Shown: piece after piece, positions 57,009 to 64,000 of the stretch
How positions within the stretch are numbered: position 1 is the stretch's first letter
Layout: each line of letters opens with the position of its first letter
Origin: Ancylobacter aquaticus
GTDB taxonomy: Bacteria; Pseudomonadota; Alphaproteobacteria; Rhizobiales; Xanthobacteraceae
Assembly (NCBI RefSeq): GCF_004339465.1
Contig: NZ_SMFY01000002.1
Location: forward strand, 496,001-560,000
Direction: 5' to 3'
Length of the DNA stretch: 64,000 nucleotides
Translations under genes and position numbers: made by a program
Notes under the pieces: model-generated
The model's input: the letters and a program-made list of their open reading frames with translations, nothing else
The model's database searches: none
What the model was told of the DNA's origin: nothing

Positions 57009-58901
57009 ATGCTTGAGTCGCTGCGCAAGAGCTCTACCGGAATTGTCGCCAAGATCCTGATGGGTCTCCTTATCCTCAGCTTCGCGGTGTGGGGCATCGC
57101 CGACGTGTTTCGCGGCTTCGGTGGCCAGACGCTGGCGACCATCGGCGACAGCGAGATCACCGTGCCGGAGTTCCGCCAGGCCTATCAGGAGCGGCTCCAG
57201 CAGATCAGCCAGCAGCTCAAGCGCGGCATCACGCCCGACCAGGCGCGCGCGTTCGGCATTCCTGACCAGCTTTTGAACGAGCAACTCGCCGAGGCGGCGC
57301 TCAACGACCAGGCAAAGTCGCTCGGGCTGGCGCTGTCCGATGAAGAAATCGCCCGGCGGGTGCAGGCCAACCCGGCCTTCCACGGCCCGAGCGGCAGCTT
57401 CGACCCCGGCTACTTCAACCAGCTGCTGCGGTCCAACGGCTTCACCGAGGCCCGTTTCGTCGAGGCGGAACGCGGGCTCGCCCTGCGCCAGCAGCTGATC
57501 CAGTCGCTCGGCGGCGGCATCGAGGTGCCGGAAGTGCTTAAGGGGGCGCTGGCCCGCTATGAGGGCGAAGAGCGCTCGGTCAATTACGCGATGCTGACCC
57601 CCGCCTCCCTCACCGCGCCCGCCGATCCGTCAGAGGAGGAACTGCGCAAGTTCTTCGATGAGCGCAAGGTGGCGTTCCGGGCACCGGAATTCCGCAAGAT
57701 CGGCGTATTGGTGCTGACGCCGGAAGCGCTCGCGTCGGCTGAATCGGTGTCCGAGGCCGAGGTCGAGGCCGCCTATAACGCCAATCTCTCTACCTATGGC
57801 ACGCCGGAAAAGCGCGTCGTCCAGCAACTGGTCTTCCCCTCGCAGGACGAAGCCAATGCGGCGGCCGAGCGGATCGCCGCCGGCACGCCCTTCGCCGACA
57901 TCGTCGCCGAGCGCAAGCTGAGCGCCAAGGATGTCGACCTCGGCGACGTCTCCCGCGCCGACATCGTCGACAAGCAGGTGGCGGACGCCGCCTTCTCGCT
58001 CGCCGAGAACGGCACCAGCGGCGTCATCGCCGGCCGCTTCGGCCCGGTCATCGTGCATATCGGTGCCATCACCCCGGGCAGCCTCCAGCCTCTGGCGGAC
58101 GTGGCGCCGGCGATTCGTGCCGCGCTGCAGGTCAACGCCGCCCGCCGGGCGATGCTCACCACCTATGACAGCATCGAGGATGAGCGCGCCGGCGGCGCCC
58201 AGCTCGCCGAGATCGCCGGCAAGATGGGCCTCGCGGTGCAGAACTTCGACACCAGCGTCCAGGGTCAGGCACCGGACGGCACCGCCATCGCCTCCTTCCC
58301 CGCCCGCTCGGACGTGCTGCGCGGCGCCTTCGCCACCGAGGTCGGGGCGGAGAACGACCCCGTCCAGCTGCCGCAGAACGCCGGCTATGTCTGGTACCAG
58401 GTCGACGAGATCACCCCCCCGCGCGAGCGCAGTTTCGAGGAGGCCCGCGCGCAGGTTCTCGACCGCTGGAAGCAGGACCGGACCGCCCAGGCGCTCGACG
58501 CGCGGGTGGAGGAGATCAAGGCCCAGATCGCCGCCGGCACCCCCTTCGACCAGGCGATCAGCCAGGCCGGGCTCGAACTGCGCGCCGCCAACGGCCTGCG
58601 TCGGGGCCGGACCGCCGATGGCGTGCCGCAGGACATCATGGCGGCCGTGTTCGAGACGCCCGAGGGCGGGGTCGGCAGTTCGCTGGCGGAAGCCGGCGAG
58701 AGCCGCCTGCTGTTCCAGGTGCTGCGCGCCACCGTGCCCGCCGCCACCGCCGCTGCCGACGAGAAGCTGGTCTCCGACCTGCGCCAGAACCTGCAGAACG
58801 ACCTGATGACCGAGTATCTCGTCGAGTTGCAGTCGCGCCTCGGCGCCCGCATCAACCGCGCCGCGCTCGACCAGATCGTCGGCACCGACGCGGTGAACTG
58901 A
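57009..58901 (+). CDS. SurA/PpiD-type peptidylprolyl isomerase, membrane-anchored
   Basis: Periplasmic folding factor of 630 residues. A transmembrane anchor (about 10-35, IVAKILMGLLILSFAVWGI) is followed by a SurA N-terminal-like chaperone domain (about 40-190) with NEQLAEAALNDQAKSLGLALSDEEIARRV, then a parvulin (PPIC) domain (about 240-370) with EKRVVQQLVFPSQDEANAAAERIAAGT and SRADIVDKQVADAAFSLAENGTSGVI. A second PPIC-like region extends to the C terminus. The architecture is that of PpiD in E. coli and of SurA-related proteins upstream of trpE in alphaproteobacteria. Coupled to trpE by a 15-base gap. Confidence 0.88.
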   Translation: MLESLRKSSTGIVAKILMGLLILSFAVWGIADVFRGFGGQTLATIGDSEITVPEFRQAYQERLQQISQQLKRGITPDQARAFGIPDQLLNEQLAEAALNDQAKSLGLALSDEEIARRVQANPAFHGPSGSFDPGYFNQLLRSNGFTEARFVEAERGLALRQQLIQSLGGGIEVPEVLKGALARYEGEERSVNYAMLTPASLTAPADPSEEELRKFFDERKVAFRAPEFRKIGVLVLTPEALASAESVSEAEVEAAYNANLSTYGTPEKRVVQQLVFPSQDEANAAAERIAAGTPFADIVAERKLSAKDVDLGDVSRADIVDKQVADAAFSLAENGTSGVIAGRFGPVIVHIGAITPGSLQPLADVAPAIRAALQVNAARRAMLTTYDSIEDERAGGAQLAEIAGKMGLAVQNFDTSVQGQAPDGTAIASFPARSDVLRGAFATEVGAENDPVQLPQNAGYVWYQVDEITPPRERSFEEARAQVLDRWKQDRTAQALDARVEEIKAQIAAGTPFDQAISQAGLELRAANGLRRGRTADGVPQDIMAAVFETPEGGVGSSLAEAGESRLLFQVLRATVPAATAAADEKLVSDLRQNLQNDLMTEYLVELQSRLGARINRAALDQIVGTDAVN

Positions 58902-58916
58902 GGCGGAACGCGGGTC

Positions 58917-60431
58917 ATGAGCCTCACTCCCGAAGCGGACGCCTTCGCCGCCACCTATCAGCGCGGCGAAGCGCAGGTCGTCACCACGACGCTGATCGCC
59001 GATCTGGAGACCCCGGTCTCGGCCTTCCTCAAGATCGCCGGCGAGCGGCCCAACAGCTTCCTGCTCGAATCGGTCGAGGGCGGCGCCACGCGCGGGCGCT
59101 ACTCGATGATCGGCATCGACCCGGACGTGATCTGGCGCTGCCACGGCGATCGCGCGGAGATCAACCGCCGCGCCGCAAGCGACGCCGAAGCCTTCGAGCC
59201 CTGCGCACAGCCACCGCTGCTGGCGCTGCGCGCGCTGGTCGAGGAATCGCGCATCCACCTGCCGGAGGGCGCGCCGCCCATGGCGGCGGGCGTGTTCGGC
59301 TATCTGGGCTACGACATGGTGAGGCAGATGGAGCGCCTGCCCGCCCCCAAGCCGGACGTGTTCGGCGTGCCGGACGCCATCTTCATCCGGCCCACCGTGA
59401 TGGTGGTGTTCGACGCCGTGCGCGACGAGATCACCGTCGTCACCCCCGTGCGCCCTGCGCCCGATGTGGCGGCGGCCGCGGCCTATGAGGCGGCGCGCGA
59501 GCGGCTGGAGAAGGTGGTCGCGGCGCTCGACAGCGCGCTGCCCAACCTGCCCTCCGAGGACGCCTTCCACCAGGCGGTGGAACCGCAGTCCAACACCGAG
59601 CCGGCGGCCTATCTCGACATGGTCGAGCGGGCGAAGGAATACATCCGCGCCGGCGATATCTTCCAGGTGGTGCTCTCGCAGCGCTTCGAGGCGCCGTTCA
59701 ACCTGCCGCCCTTCTCGCTCTATCGCGCGCTGCGGCGGATCAACCCGGCGCCGTTTCTGGTCTATTTCAACTTCGGCGGCTTCTCGCTGGTCTGCTCCAG
59801 CCCGGAGATTCTGGTGCGCCTGCGGGCCGACACCGTCACCATCCGCCCCATCGCCGGCACCCGCCGGCGCGGCGCCACCCCGCATGAGGACAAGGCGCTG
59901 GAGGAGGAACTGCTGGCCGATCCCAAGGAGCGGGCCGAGCACCTGATGCTGCTGGACCTCGGCCGCAACGATGTCGGCCGGGTCGCCACCATCGGCTCGG
60001 TGCATGTCACCGACAGCTTCTTCGTCGAGCGCTACAGCCAGGTCATGCACATCGTCTCCAATGTCGAAGGCAAGATCGACCCGCGCCGCGACGCGCTGGA
60101 CGCGCTCGCCGCCGGCTTCCCGGCCGGCACCGTGTCGGGGGCGCCGAAGGTGCGGGCGATGGAGATCATCGACGAGTTGGAGCGCGACAAGCGCGGCATC
60201 TATGCCGGCGCCATCGGCTATTTCGGCGCCGATGGCGAGATGGACACCTGCATCGTCCTGCGCACCGCCGTGGTGAAGGGCGGGCGCATGTATGTGCAGG
60301 CGGGCGCCGGCATCGTCTATGATTCCGTGCCCGAGAGCGAATTGCAGGAATGCGTCAACAAGGCCAAGGCGCTGTTCCGCGCCGGCGAGGAAGCCGTGCG
60401 CTTCGCCGCCCGGGCCGGGCGGGGGCAGTAA
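58917..60431 (+). CDS. trpE: Anthranilate synthase component I
   Basis: Converts chorismate to anthranilate with the TrpG amidotransferase. The 504-residue protein shows the tryptophan feedback site LLESVEGGATRGRYSMIG, FGYLGYDMVR, the chorismate-binding domain with RAGDIFQVVLSQRF, SSPEILVRL, PIAGTRRRGATPHEDKALEEELLADPKERAEHLMLLDLGRNDVGRV, GTVSGAPKVRAMEIIDELE and the terminal GAGIVYDSVPESE. It is the stand-alone form, not fused to TrpG. A leader-like ORF with Trp codons and hairpins lies between it and trpG. Confidence 0.97.
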   Translation: MSLTPEADAFAATYQRGEAQVVTTTLIADLETPVSAFLKIAGERPNSFLLESVEGGATRGRYSMIGIDPDVIWRCHGDRAEINRRAASDAEAFEPCAQPPLLALRALVEESRIHLPEGAPPMAAGVFGYLGYDMVRQMERLPAPKPDVFGVPDAIFIRPTVMVVFDAVRDEITVVTPVRPAPDVAAAAAYEAARERLEKVVAALDSALPNLPSEDAFHQAVEPQSNTEPAAYLDMVERAKEYIRAGDIFQVVLSQRFEAPFNLPPFSLYRALRRINPAPFLVYFNFGGFSLVCSSPEILVRLRADTVTIRPIAGTRRRGATPHEDKALEEELLADPKERAEHLMLLDLGRNDVGRVATIGSVHVTDSFFVERYSQVMHIVSNVEGKIDPRRDALDALAAGFPAGTVSGAPKVRAMEIIDELERDKRGIYAGAIGYFGADGEMDTCIVLRTAVVKGGRMYVQAGAGIVYDSVPESELQECVNKAKALFRAGEEAVRFAARAGRGQ

Positions 60432-60435
60432 AGCG

Positions 60436-60518
60436 ATGAGCGGGTGCGTGCGGTGCCAGCGATGGCGTGGCTGGCGATAGAGACGATCGCCGGACGGCGC
60501 GGCTTGACCCCGCGCCGG
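60436..60518 (+). promoter_or_regulatory. Putative trp attenuator: leader peptide with Trp codons and two hairpins
   Basis: Four bases after the trpE stop, a 14-codon ORF (60436-60480) encodes MSGCVRCQRWRGWR; its two Trp codons lie within four residues near the end. Its stop codon is at once followed by hairpins: stem GGCGAT/ATCGCC (60473-60478 with 60486-60491) overlaps the last Trp codon, and an 8-bp stem CGGCGCGG/CCGCGCCG (60495-60502 with 60510-60517) follows. Leader peptide, overlapping 5' stem and strong 3' stem are the ingredients of transcription attenuation as in rhizobial trpL. A T-run after the second stem is missing, and the leader lacks a strong Shine-Dalgarno sequence. It would control trpGDC. 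Confidence 0.5.
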
Positions 60519-60570
60519 AACACAACCTAGACCTCTTCACAGCCGCATCAGGCCGGCGGATGGACGCACG

Positions 60571-61179
60571 ATGATCCTGCTCATCGACAATTACGACAGT
60601 TTCACCTGGAACCTCGTCCACTATATCGGCGGCCTCGGCGCCGAGGTGGAGGTGCGCCGCAACGACACCCTCACCGTCGACGAGGCCATGGCCCTCAGGC
60701 CCGAGGCCATCGTCATCTCGCCGGGACCGGCGACACCGAACGAGGCCGGCATTTCCTGCGCGCTCATCGCCCGCGCGGCGGCCGAGGGCGTGCCGGTGTT
60801 CGGCGTGTGCCTCGGCCACCAGGCCATCGGCCAGGTGTTCGGCGGCGATGTTGTGCGCGCCCCGCAGCCCATCCACGGCAAGCTCTCCGACATCAGCCAC
60901 AGCAGCGGCGGCGTCTTCCACGGCATCAACGGCACGCTGCGGGCGACGCGCTACCACTCGCTGGTGGTGAAGCGCGACACGCTGCCAGACGCGCTCGCCG
61001 TCACCGCGCAGACCGATGACGGGCTCATCATGGGCCTCTCGCACAAGACACTTCCCGTGCATGGGGTGCAGTTCCACCCGGAAAGCATCGCCTCCGAGCA
61101 CGGTCGGACCATCCTCAAGAACTTCCTCGATCTCGCACGCGCCTGGAATGCCGGCCCCGGCCGGACGCGGGCAGCGTGA
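60571..61179 (+). CDS. trpG: Anthranilate synthase component II (glutamine amidotransferase)
   Basis: Supplies ammonia from glutamine to TrpE; may also serve p-aminobenzoate synthesis. The 202-residue class I amidotransferase begins [20 protein letters not shown], has the oxyanion region [12 protein letters not shown], the nucleophile Cys in [14 protein letters not shown] and the His-Glu pair in [10 protein letters not shown]. The preceding 139-base gap holds the putative attenuator. Its stop overlaps an in-frame GTG of trpD. Confidence 0.96.
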   Translation: MILLIDNYDSFTWNLVHYIGGLGAEVEVRRNDTLTVDEAMALRPEAIVISPGPATPNEAGISCALIARAAAEGVPVFGVCLGHQAIGQVFGGDVVRAPQPIHGKLSDISHSSGGVFHGINGTLRATRYHSLVVKRDTLPDALAVTAQTDDGLIMGLSHKTLPVHGVQFHPESIASEHGRTILKNFLDLARAWNAGPGRTRAA

Positions 61180-61211
61180 GCGCGGCACAACAGGCGGGGA
61201 CGCAGGGCCAA

Positions 61212-62237
61212 ATGGACAACCTCAAGCCCATCATCGGCAAGCTGGCGACCGGCACCACGCTGACGCGCGCGGAGGCGGCTTCCGCCTTCGACGTGATGAT
61301 GTCGGGCGAGGCGACGCCCTCGCAGATCGGCGCCATCCTCATGGCGCTCCGGGTGCGTGGCGAGGCGATCGAGGAGATTGCCGGCGCCGTCTCCACCATG
61401 CGCGCCAAGATGCTGCGGGTGGAAGCGCCGGCCGATTCCGTGGACGTGGTCGGCACCGGGGGCGATGCCTCGGGCTCCTACAATATCTCGACCTGCGCCG
61501 CCTTCATCGTCGCCGGCGCGGGCGTGCCGGTGGCCAAGCACGGCAACCGTGCGCTCTCCTCCAAGTCCGGCGCCGCGGACGTGCTGATGGCTCTGGGCGT
61601 CACCATCGACCTTCTGCCGGCCGCCATCTCCCGCTGCATCCGCGAGGCCGGCATCGGCTTCATGTTCGCCCCCGCCCATCACCCGGCAATGAAGCATGTC
61701 GGCCCGACCCGGGTGGAAATGGGCACGCGCACCATTTTCAACCTCATCGGCCCGCTGTCCAACCCGGCCGGCGTGACACGGCAGATGGTCGGCGTGTTCG
61801 CCCGGGGCTGGGTCGAGCCCATTGCCGAGGTGCTGCGCACGCTCGGCTCCACCCACGCCTGGGTGGTGCACGGGTCCGACGGACTCGACGAGATCACCAC
61901 GACAGGCCCGACCCATGTCGCCGAGCTGAAGGACGGCACCATCCGCTCTTTCGAGATCACGCCGGAAGCGTTCGGCCTTGCCCGCGCCGTGCCGGAAGCG
62001 CTGAAGGGCGGCGACGGTGCGGCCAACGCGCTGGCGCTGCGCGCCGTGCTGAATGGCGAACCGAGCGCCTATGCCGACGTCGCCCTCCTCAACGCCGCCG
62101 CCGCGCTGGTCGTCGCCGGCAAGGCGGACGAACTCGGCGCCGGGCTGGCACTCGCCCGCGCCAGTCTCGATGGCGGCCATGCGGCGGCGGCACTCGACCG
62201 GCTGGTCGCGGCCTCCGCCGTTGCGGCGGCGGAATAG
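61212..62237 (+). CDS. trpD: Anthranilate phosphoribosyltransferase
   Basis: Transfers phosphoribosyl from PRPP to anthranilate. The 341-residue protein shows [17 protein letters not shown] (PRPP pyrophosphate loop), [62 protein letters not shown] and [16 protein letters not shown]. The ATG at 61212 gives the family length and begins [11 protein letters not shown] as in homologues; the GTG at 61176 overlaps the trpG stop and would add 12 unconserved residues, so both starts are possible. trpC follows by nine bases. Confidence 0.96.
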   Translation: MDNLKPIIGKLATGTTLTRAEAASAFDVMMSGEATPSQIGAILMALRVRGEAIEEIAGAVSTMRAKMLRVEAPADSVDVVGTGGDASGSYNISTCAAFIVAGAGVPVAKHGNRALSSKSGAADVLMALGVTIDLLPAAISRCIREAGIGFMFAPAHHPAMKHVGPTRVEMGTRTIFNLIGPLSNPAGVTRQMVGVFARGWVEPIAEVLRTLGSTHAWVVHGSDGLDEITTTGPTHVAELKDGTIRSFEITPEAFGLARAVPEALKGGDGAANALALRAVLNGEPSAYADVALLNAAAALVVAGKADELGAGLALARASLDGGHAAAALDRLVAASAVAAAE

Positions 62238-62246
62238 GAGCGCGCC

Positions 62247-63062
62247 ATGGCCGACATTCTGGAGAAGATCGGCGCCTATAAGCGCGAGGAGATCGCCACC
62301 GCTAAGCGCGAACGTCCGCTGGCTGGGCTGCGTGCGGACGCCGAGGCGCAGCCCCCGGCGCGCGGCTTCCTCAACGCCATCGAGACGAAGATTGCTGCCG
62401 GCACCCCCGCGCTGATCGCCGAGATCAAGAAAGCCAGCCCTTCCAAAGGGCTGATCCGCGCGGATTTCGACCCGCCGTCGCTGGCAAAGGCCTATGAGGC
62501 CGGCGGCTCGGCCTGCCTGTCGGTGCTGACCGACCGCCCCTCCTTCGAGGGCGCGCCGGAATTCCTCGTCGCGGCGCGCGCCGCCTGTTCGCTGCCGGCC
62601 CTGCGCAAGGATTTCCTCTACGACACCTATCAGGTGTTCGAGGCACGGGCCTGGGGCGCCGATTGCATCCTCGTCATCATGGCCTCGGTCGACGATTCGC
62701 TGGCGCTCGACCTTGTCGAGACCGCCCACGGCCTCGGCATGGACGCGCTGGTGGAGGTGCATGACGATGCCGAGCTCGACCGCGCGTTGAAACTGCCGGC
62801 GAAGCTGGTGGGCATCAACAACCGCAACCTGCGCGATTTCGAGGTGAGCCTGGAAACCTCCGAACGCCTCGCCCCCCGCATACCGTCCGACCGCGTCATC
62901 GTCGGCGAGAGCGGCATCTTCACCCCCGACGACATCGCGCGTCTGGCGCAGGTGAACATCAACTGCATCCTCGTGGGCGAAAGCCTCATGCGGCAGCTTG
63001 ATGTTGCAGCAGCGACGCGTGCGCTGCTAGCACCCTCCGCTACCGCGAATGCGGCTGTTTGA
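62247..63062 (+). CDS. trpC: Indole-3-glycerol phosphate synthase
   Basis: Closes the indole ring in tryptophan synthesis. The 271-residue TIM barrel has [20 protein letters not shown] (substrate Lys/Glu), [22 protein letters not shown] (catalytic Lys), [36 protein letters not shown] and [14 protein letters not shown]. It is stand-alone, not fused with TrpF. It follows trpD closely and is followed by moaC after three bases, a transcription unit typical of alphaproteobacteria. Confidence 0.96.
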   Translation: MADILEKIGAYKREEIATAKRERPLAGLRADAEAQPPARGFLNAIETKIAAGTPALIAEIKKASPSKGLIRADFDPPSLAKAYEAGGSACLSVLTDRPSFEGAPEFLVAARAACSLPALRKDFLYDTYQVFEARAWGADCILVIMASVDDSLALDLVETAHGLGMDALVEVHDDAELDRALKLPAKLVGINNRNLRDFEVSLETSERLAPRIPSDRVIVGESGIFTPDDIARLAQVNINCILVGESLMRQLDVAAATRALLAPSATANAAV

Positions 63063-63065
63063 GCA

Positions 63066-63551
63066 ATGAGCGACGCCCCCCGCCTCACCCATCTCGACGC
63101 CTCAGGCGCCGCCAACATGGTCGACGTCGCCGACAAGGCCGTGACCGACCGGATCGCGGTTGCCGAAGGCCAGGTGGTCATGAAGGGAGAGACGCTGGAG
63201 CTCATCGTCTCCGGCAATGCCAAGAAGGGCGATGTCATTGGAACGGCACGACTTTCCGGCATCATGGCGGCCAAGCGCACGCATGAGCTGATCCCCCTCT
63301 GCCACGCGCTTTTGCTCTCCAAGGTCGCCGTGGAGATCGAGCCCGCCCCTGCCTTGCCCGGCCTCATCGTCCGCGCCACCGTCCGCACCAGCGGCCAGAC
63401 CGGGGTAGAGATGGAAGCGCTGACCGCCGTCACCGTGGCCTGCCTCACTGTCTACGACATGGCCAAGGCGGTCGATCGCTTCATGCGGATCGAGAACGTG
63501 CGACTGCTCGAAAAAAGCGGCGGACGCTCAGGCCATTGGCAGGCCGACTGA
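63066..63551 (+). CDS. moaC: Cyclic pyranopterin monophosphate synthase MoaC
   Basis: Second step of molybdenum cofactor synthesis, forming cyclic pyranopterin monophosphate. The 161-residue protein has the family elements [91 protein letters not shown] and the terminal [12 protein letters not shown]. Catalytic Lys and Asp positions are present. It sits between trpC and moeA, and its ATG is three bases from the trpC stop, so translation may be coupled. Confidence 0.97.
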   Translation: MSDAPRLTHLDASGAANMVDVADKAVTDRIAVAEGQVVMKGETLELIVSGNAKKGDVIGTARLSGIMAAKRTHELIPLCHALLLSKVAVEIEPAPALPGLIVRATVRTSGQTGVEMEALTAVTVACLTVYDMAKAVDRFMRIENVRLLEKSGGRSGHWQAD

Positions 63552-63562
63552 GGGAGATACCG

Positions 63563-64000
63563 ATGGCCTTGATGCCGGTCGAGGAGGCGCTGGCCCTCCT
63601 GCTCTCCACCGCCCAGCCCCTTGCCGCCGAAAGCGTTTCGCTTGAGCACGCCGCCGGCCGCGTGCTGGCCGCCCCGGTCATCGCCCGCCGCACCACCCCG
63701 GGCGCCGACGTCTCCGCCATGGACGGCTACGCCCTGCGCGCGCAGGACGCCGCCAGCGTGCCCGCCACGCTTGAACTCATCGGCGAATCCGCCGCCGGCC
63801 GGCCCTATGCCGGGCGCGTCGCACCGGGCACCACGGTGCGGATCTTCACCGGCGCCGTGCTCCCGGAAGGTGCCGACGCCATCGTCATTCAGGAAGACAC
63901 CAAACGCGAGGGCAGCGCTGTCACCGCGACCGAGGCGGCAACGCCGGGCCGCCATATCCGACGTGCGGGAGGCGACTTCGCGACCGGCGAAACGCTTCTG
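63563..64000 (+). CDS. moeA: Molybdopterin molybdenumtransferase MoeA, 5' part only
   Basis: Inserts molybdate into adenylylated molybdopterin. The first 146 codons are present; the gene continues past the right edge. MALMPVEEALALLLSTAQPL, LAAPVIARRTTPGADVSAMDGYALRAQD, GESAAGRPYAGRVAPGTTVRIFTGAVLPEGADAIVIQED and GRHIRRAGGDFATGETLL are the N-terminal features of the family. The Shine-Dalgarno sequence GGGAGA precedes the ATG. It follows moaC by 11 bases. Confidence 0.95.
   Translation, partial: MALMPVEEALALLLSTAQPLAAESVSLEHAAGRVLAAPVIARRTTPGADVSAMDGYALRAQDAASVPATLELIGESAAGRPYAGRVAPGTTVRIFTGAVLPEGADAIVIQEDTKREGSAVTATEAATPGRHIRRAGGDFATGETLL

Noticed and set aside
57630-60050. Minus-strand open frame of 806 codons across the ppiD-like gene and trpE
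   Set aside because: Spans two real plus-strand genes and their gap; no domain, no ribosome-binding site.

Overview
The window is high-GC chromosomal DNA with the gene content and order of an alphaproteobacterium of the order Hyphomicrobiales, most likely Xanthobacteraceae (Ancylobacter, Starkeya or Xanthobacter type). The indicators are the dusB-ntrBC-ntrYX-trkAH-dat-hfq-hflX block, a fused ispDF, a lipoyl domain at the N terminus of the pyruvate dehydrogenase E1 beta subunit, the trpDC-moaC-moeA order, and a methanol dehydrogenase gene. The placement is inference from gene content; no rRNA or tRNA gene, CRISPR array, insertion sequence or phage gene was seen.

Layout. 1-3830: the 5' end of mxaF (calcium/PQQ methanol dehydrogenase) reads leftward, divergent from a lipoprotein gene, a sensor kinase gene and a LuxR-type response regulator gene, the arrangement known for mxaZYX (moxZYX) regulators of methanol oxidation. 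4093-12564: rlpA, a DD-carboxypeptidase, then tmk-holB-metG-tatD-MBL hydrolase and mazG. 12570-25753 (minus strand): the nitrogen-signalling and potassium-uptake block. 25953-27685: ispDF and cinA. 27771-31628: a small surface-polysaccharide island (glycosyltransferase, an AT-rich glycosyltransferase-FkbM methyltransferase fusion, and a pyruvyltransferase). 31601-39249 (minus): pyruvate dehydrogenase complex genes with lipA and a COQ10-type gene. 39540-46917: ftsB, eno, queF, glmS, glmU and an EamA exporter. 47335-52551: a set resembling the Bradyrhizobium ndvC-ndvD-ndvB genes for beta-(1,3),(1,6)-glucan. 52641-56821 (minus): VOC protein, pyrG, secG, tpiA. 57009-64000 (plus): ppiD-like gene, trpE, trpGDC, moaC and the start of moeA.

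How the genes fit together. Most of the window is core metabolism and cell-envelope synthesis: peptidoglycan precursor supply and remodelling (glmS, glmU, rlpA, DD-carboxypeptidase), central carbon (eno, tpiA, pdh), nucleotide and DNA synthesis (tmk, pyrG, holB) and tryptophan. The accessory parts are the methanol-oxidation control region at the left edge, the polysaccharide island, and the glucan cluster. The main points for follow-up are the operator-like symmetry between mxaF and its putative regulators, a Trp-codon leader peptide with hairpins between trpE and trpG, the GT-FkbM fusion, dense dyads upstream of pdhA, and two palindromic intergenic repeats. I did not find a clearly new multi-gene system.
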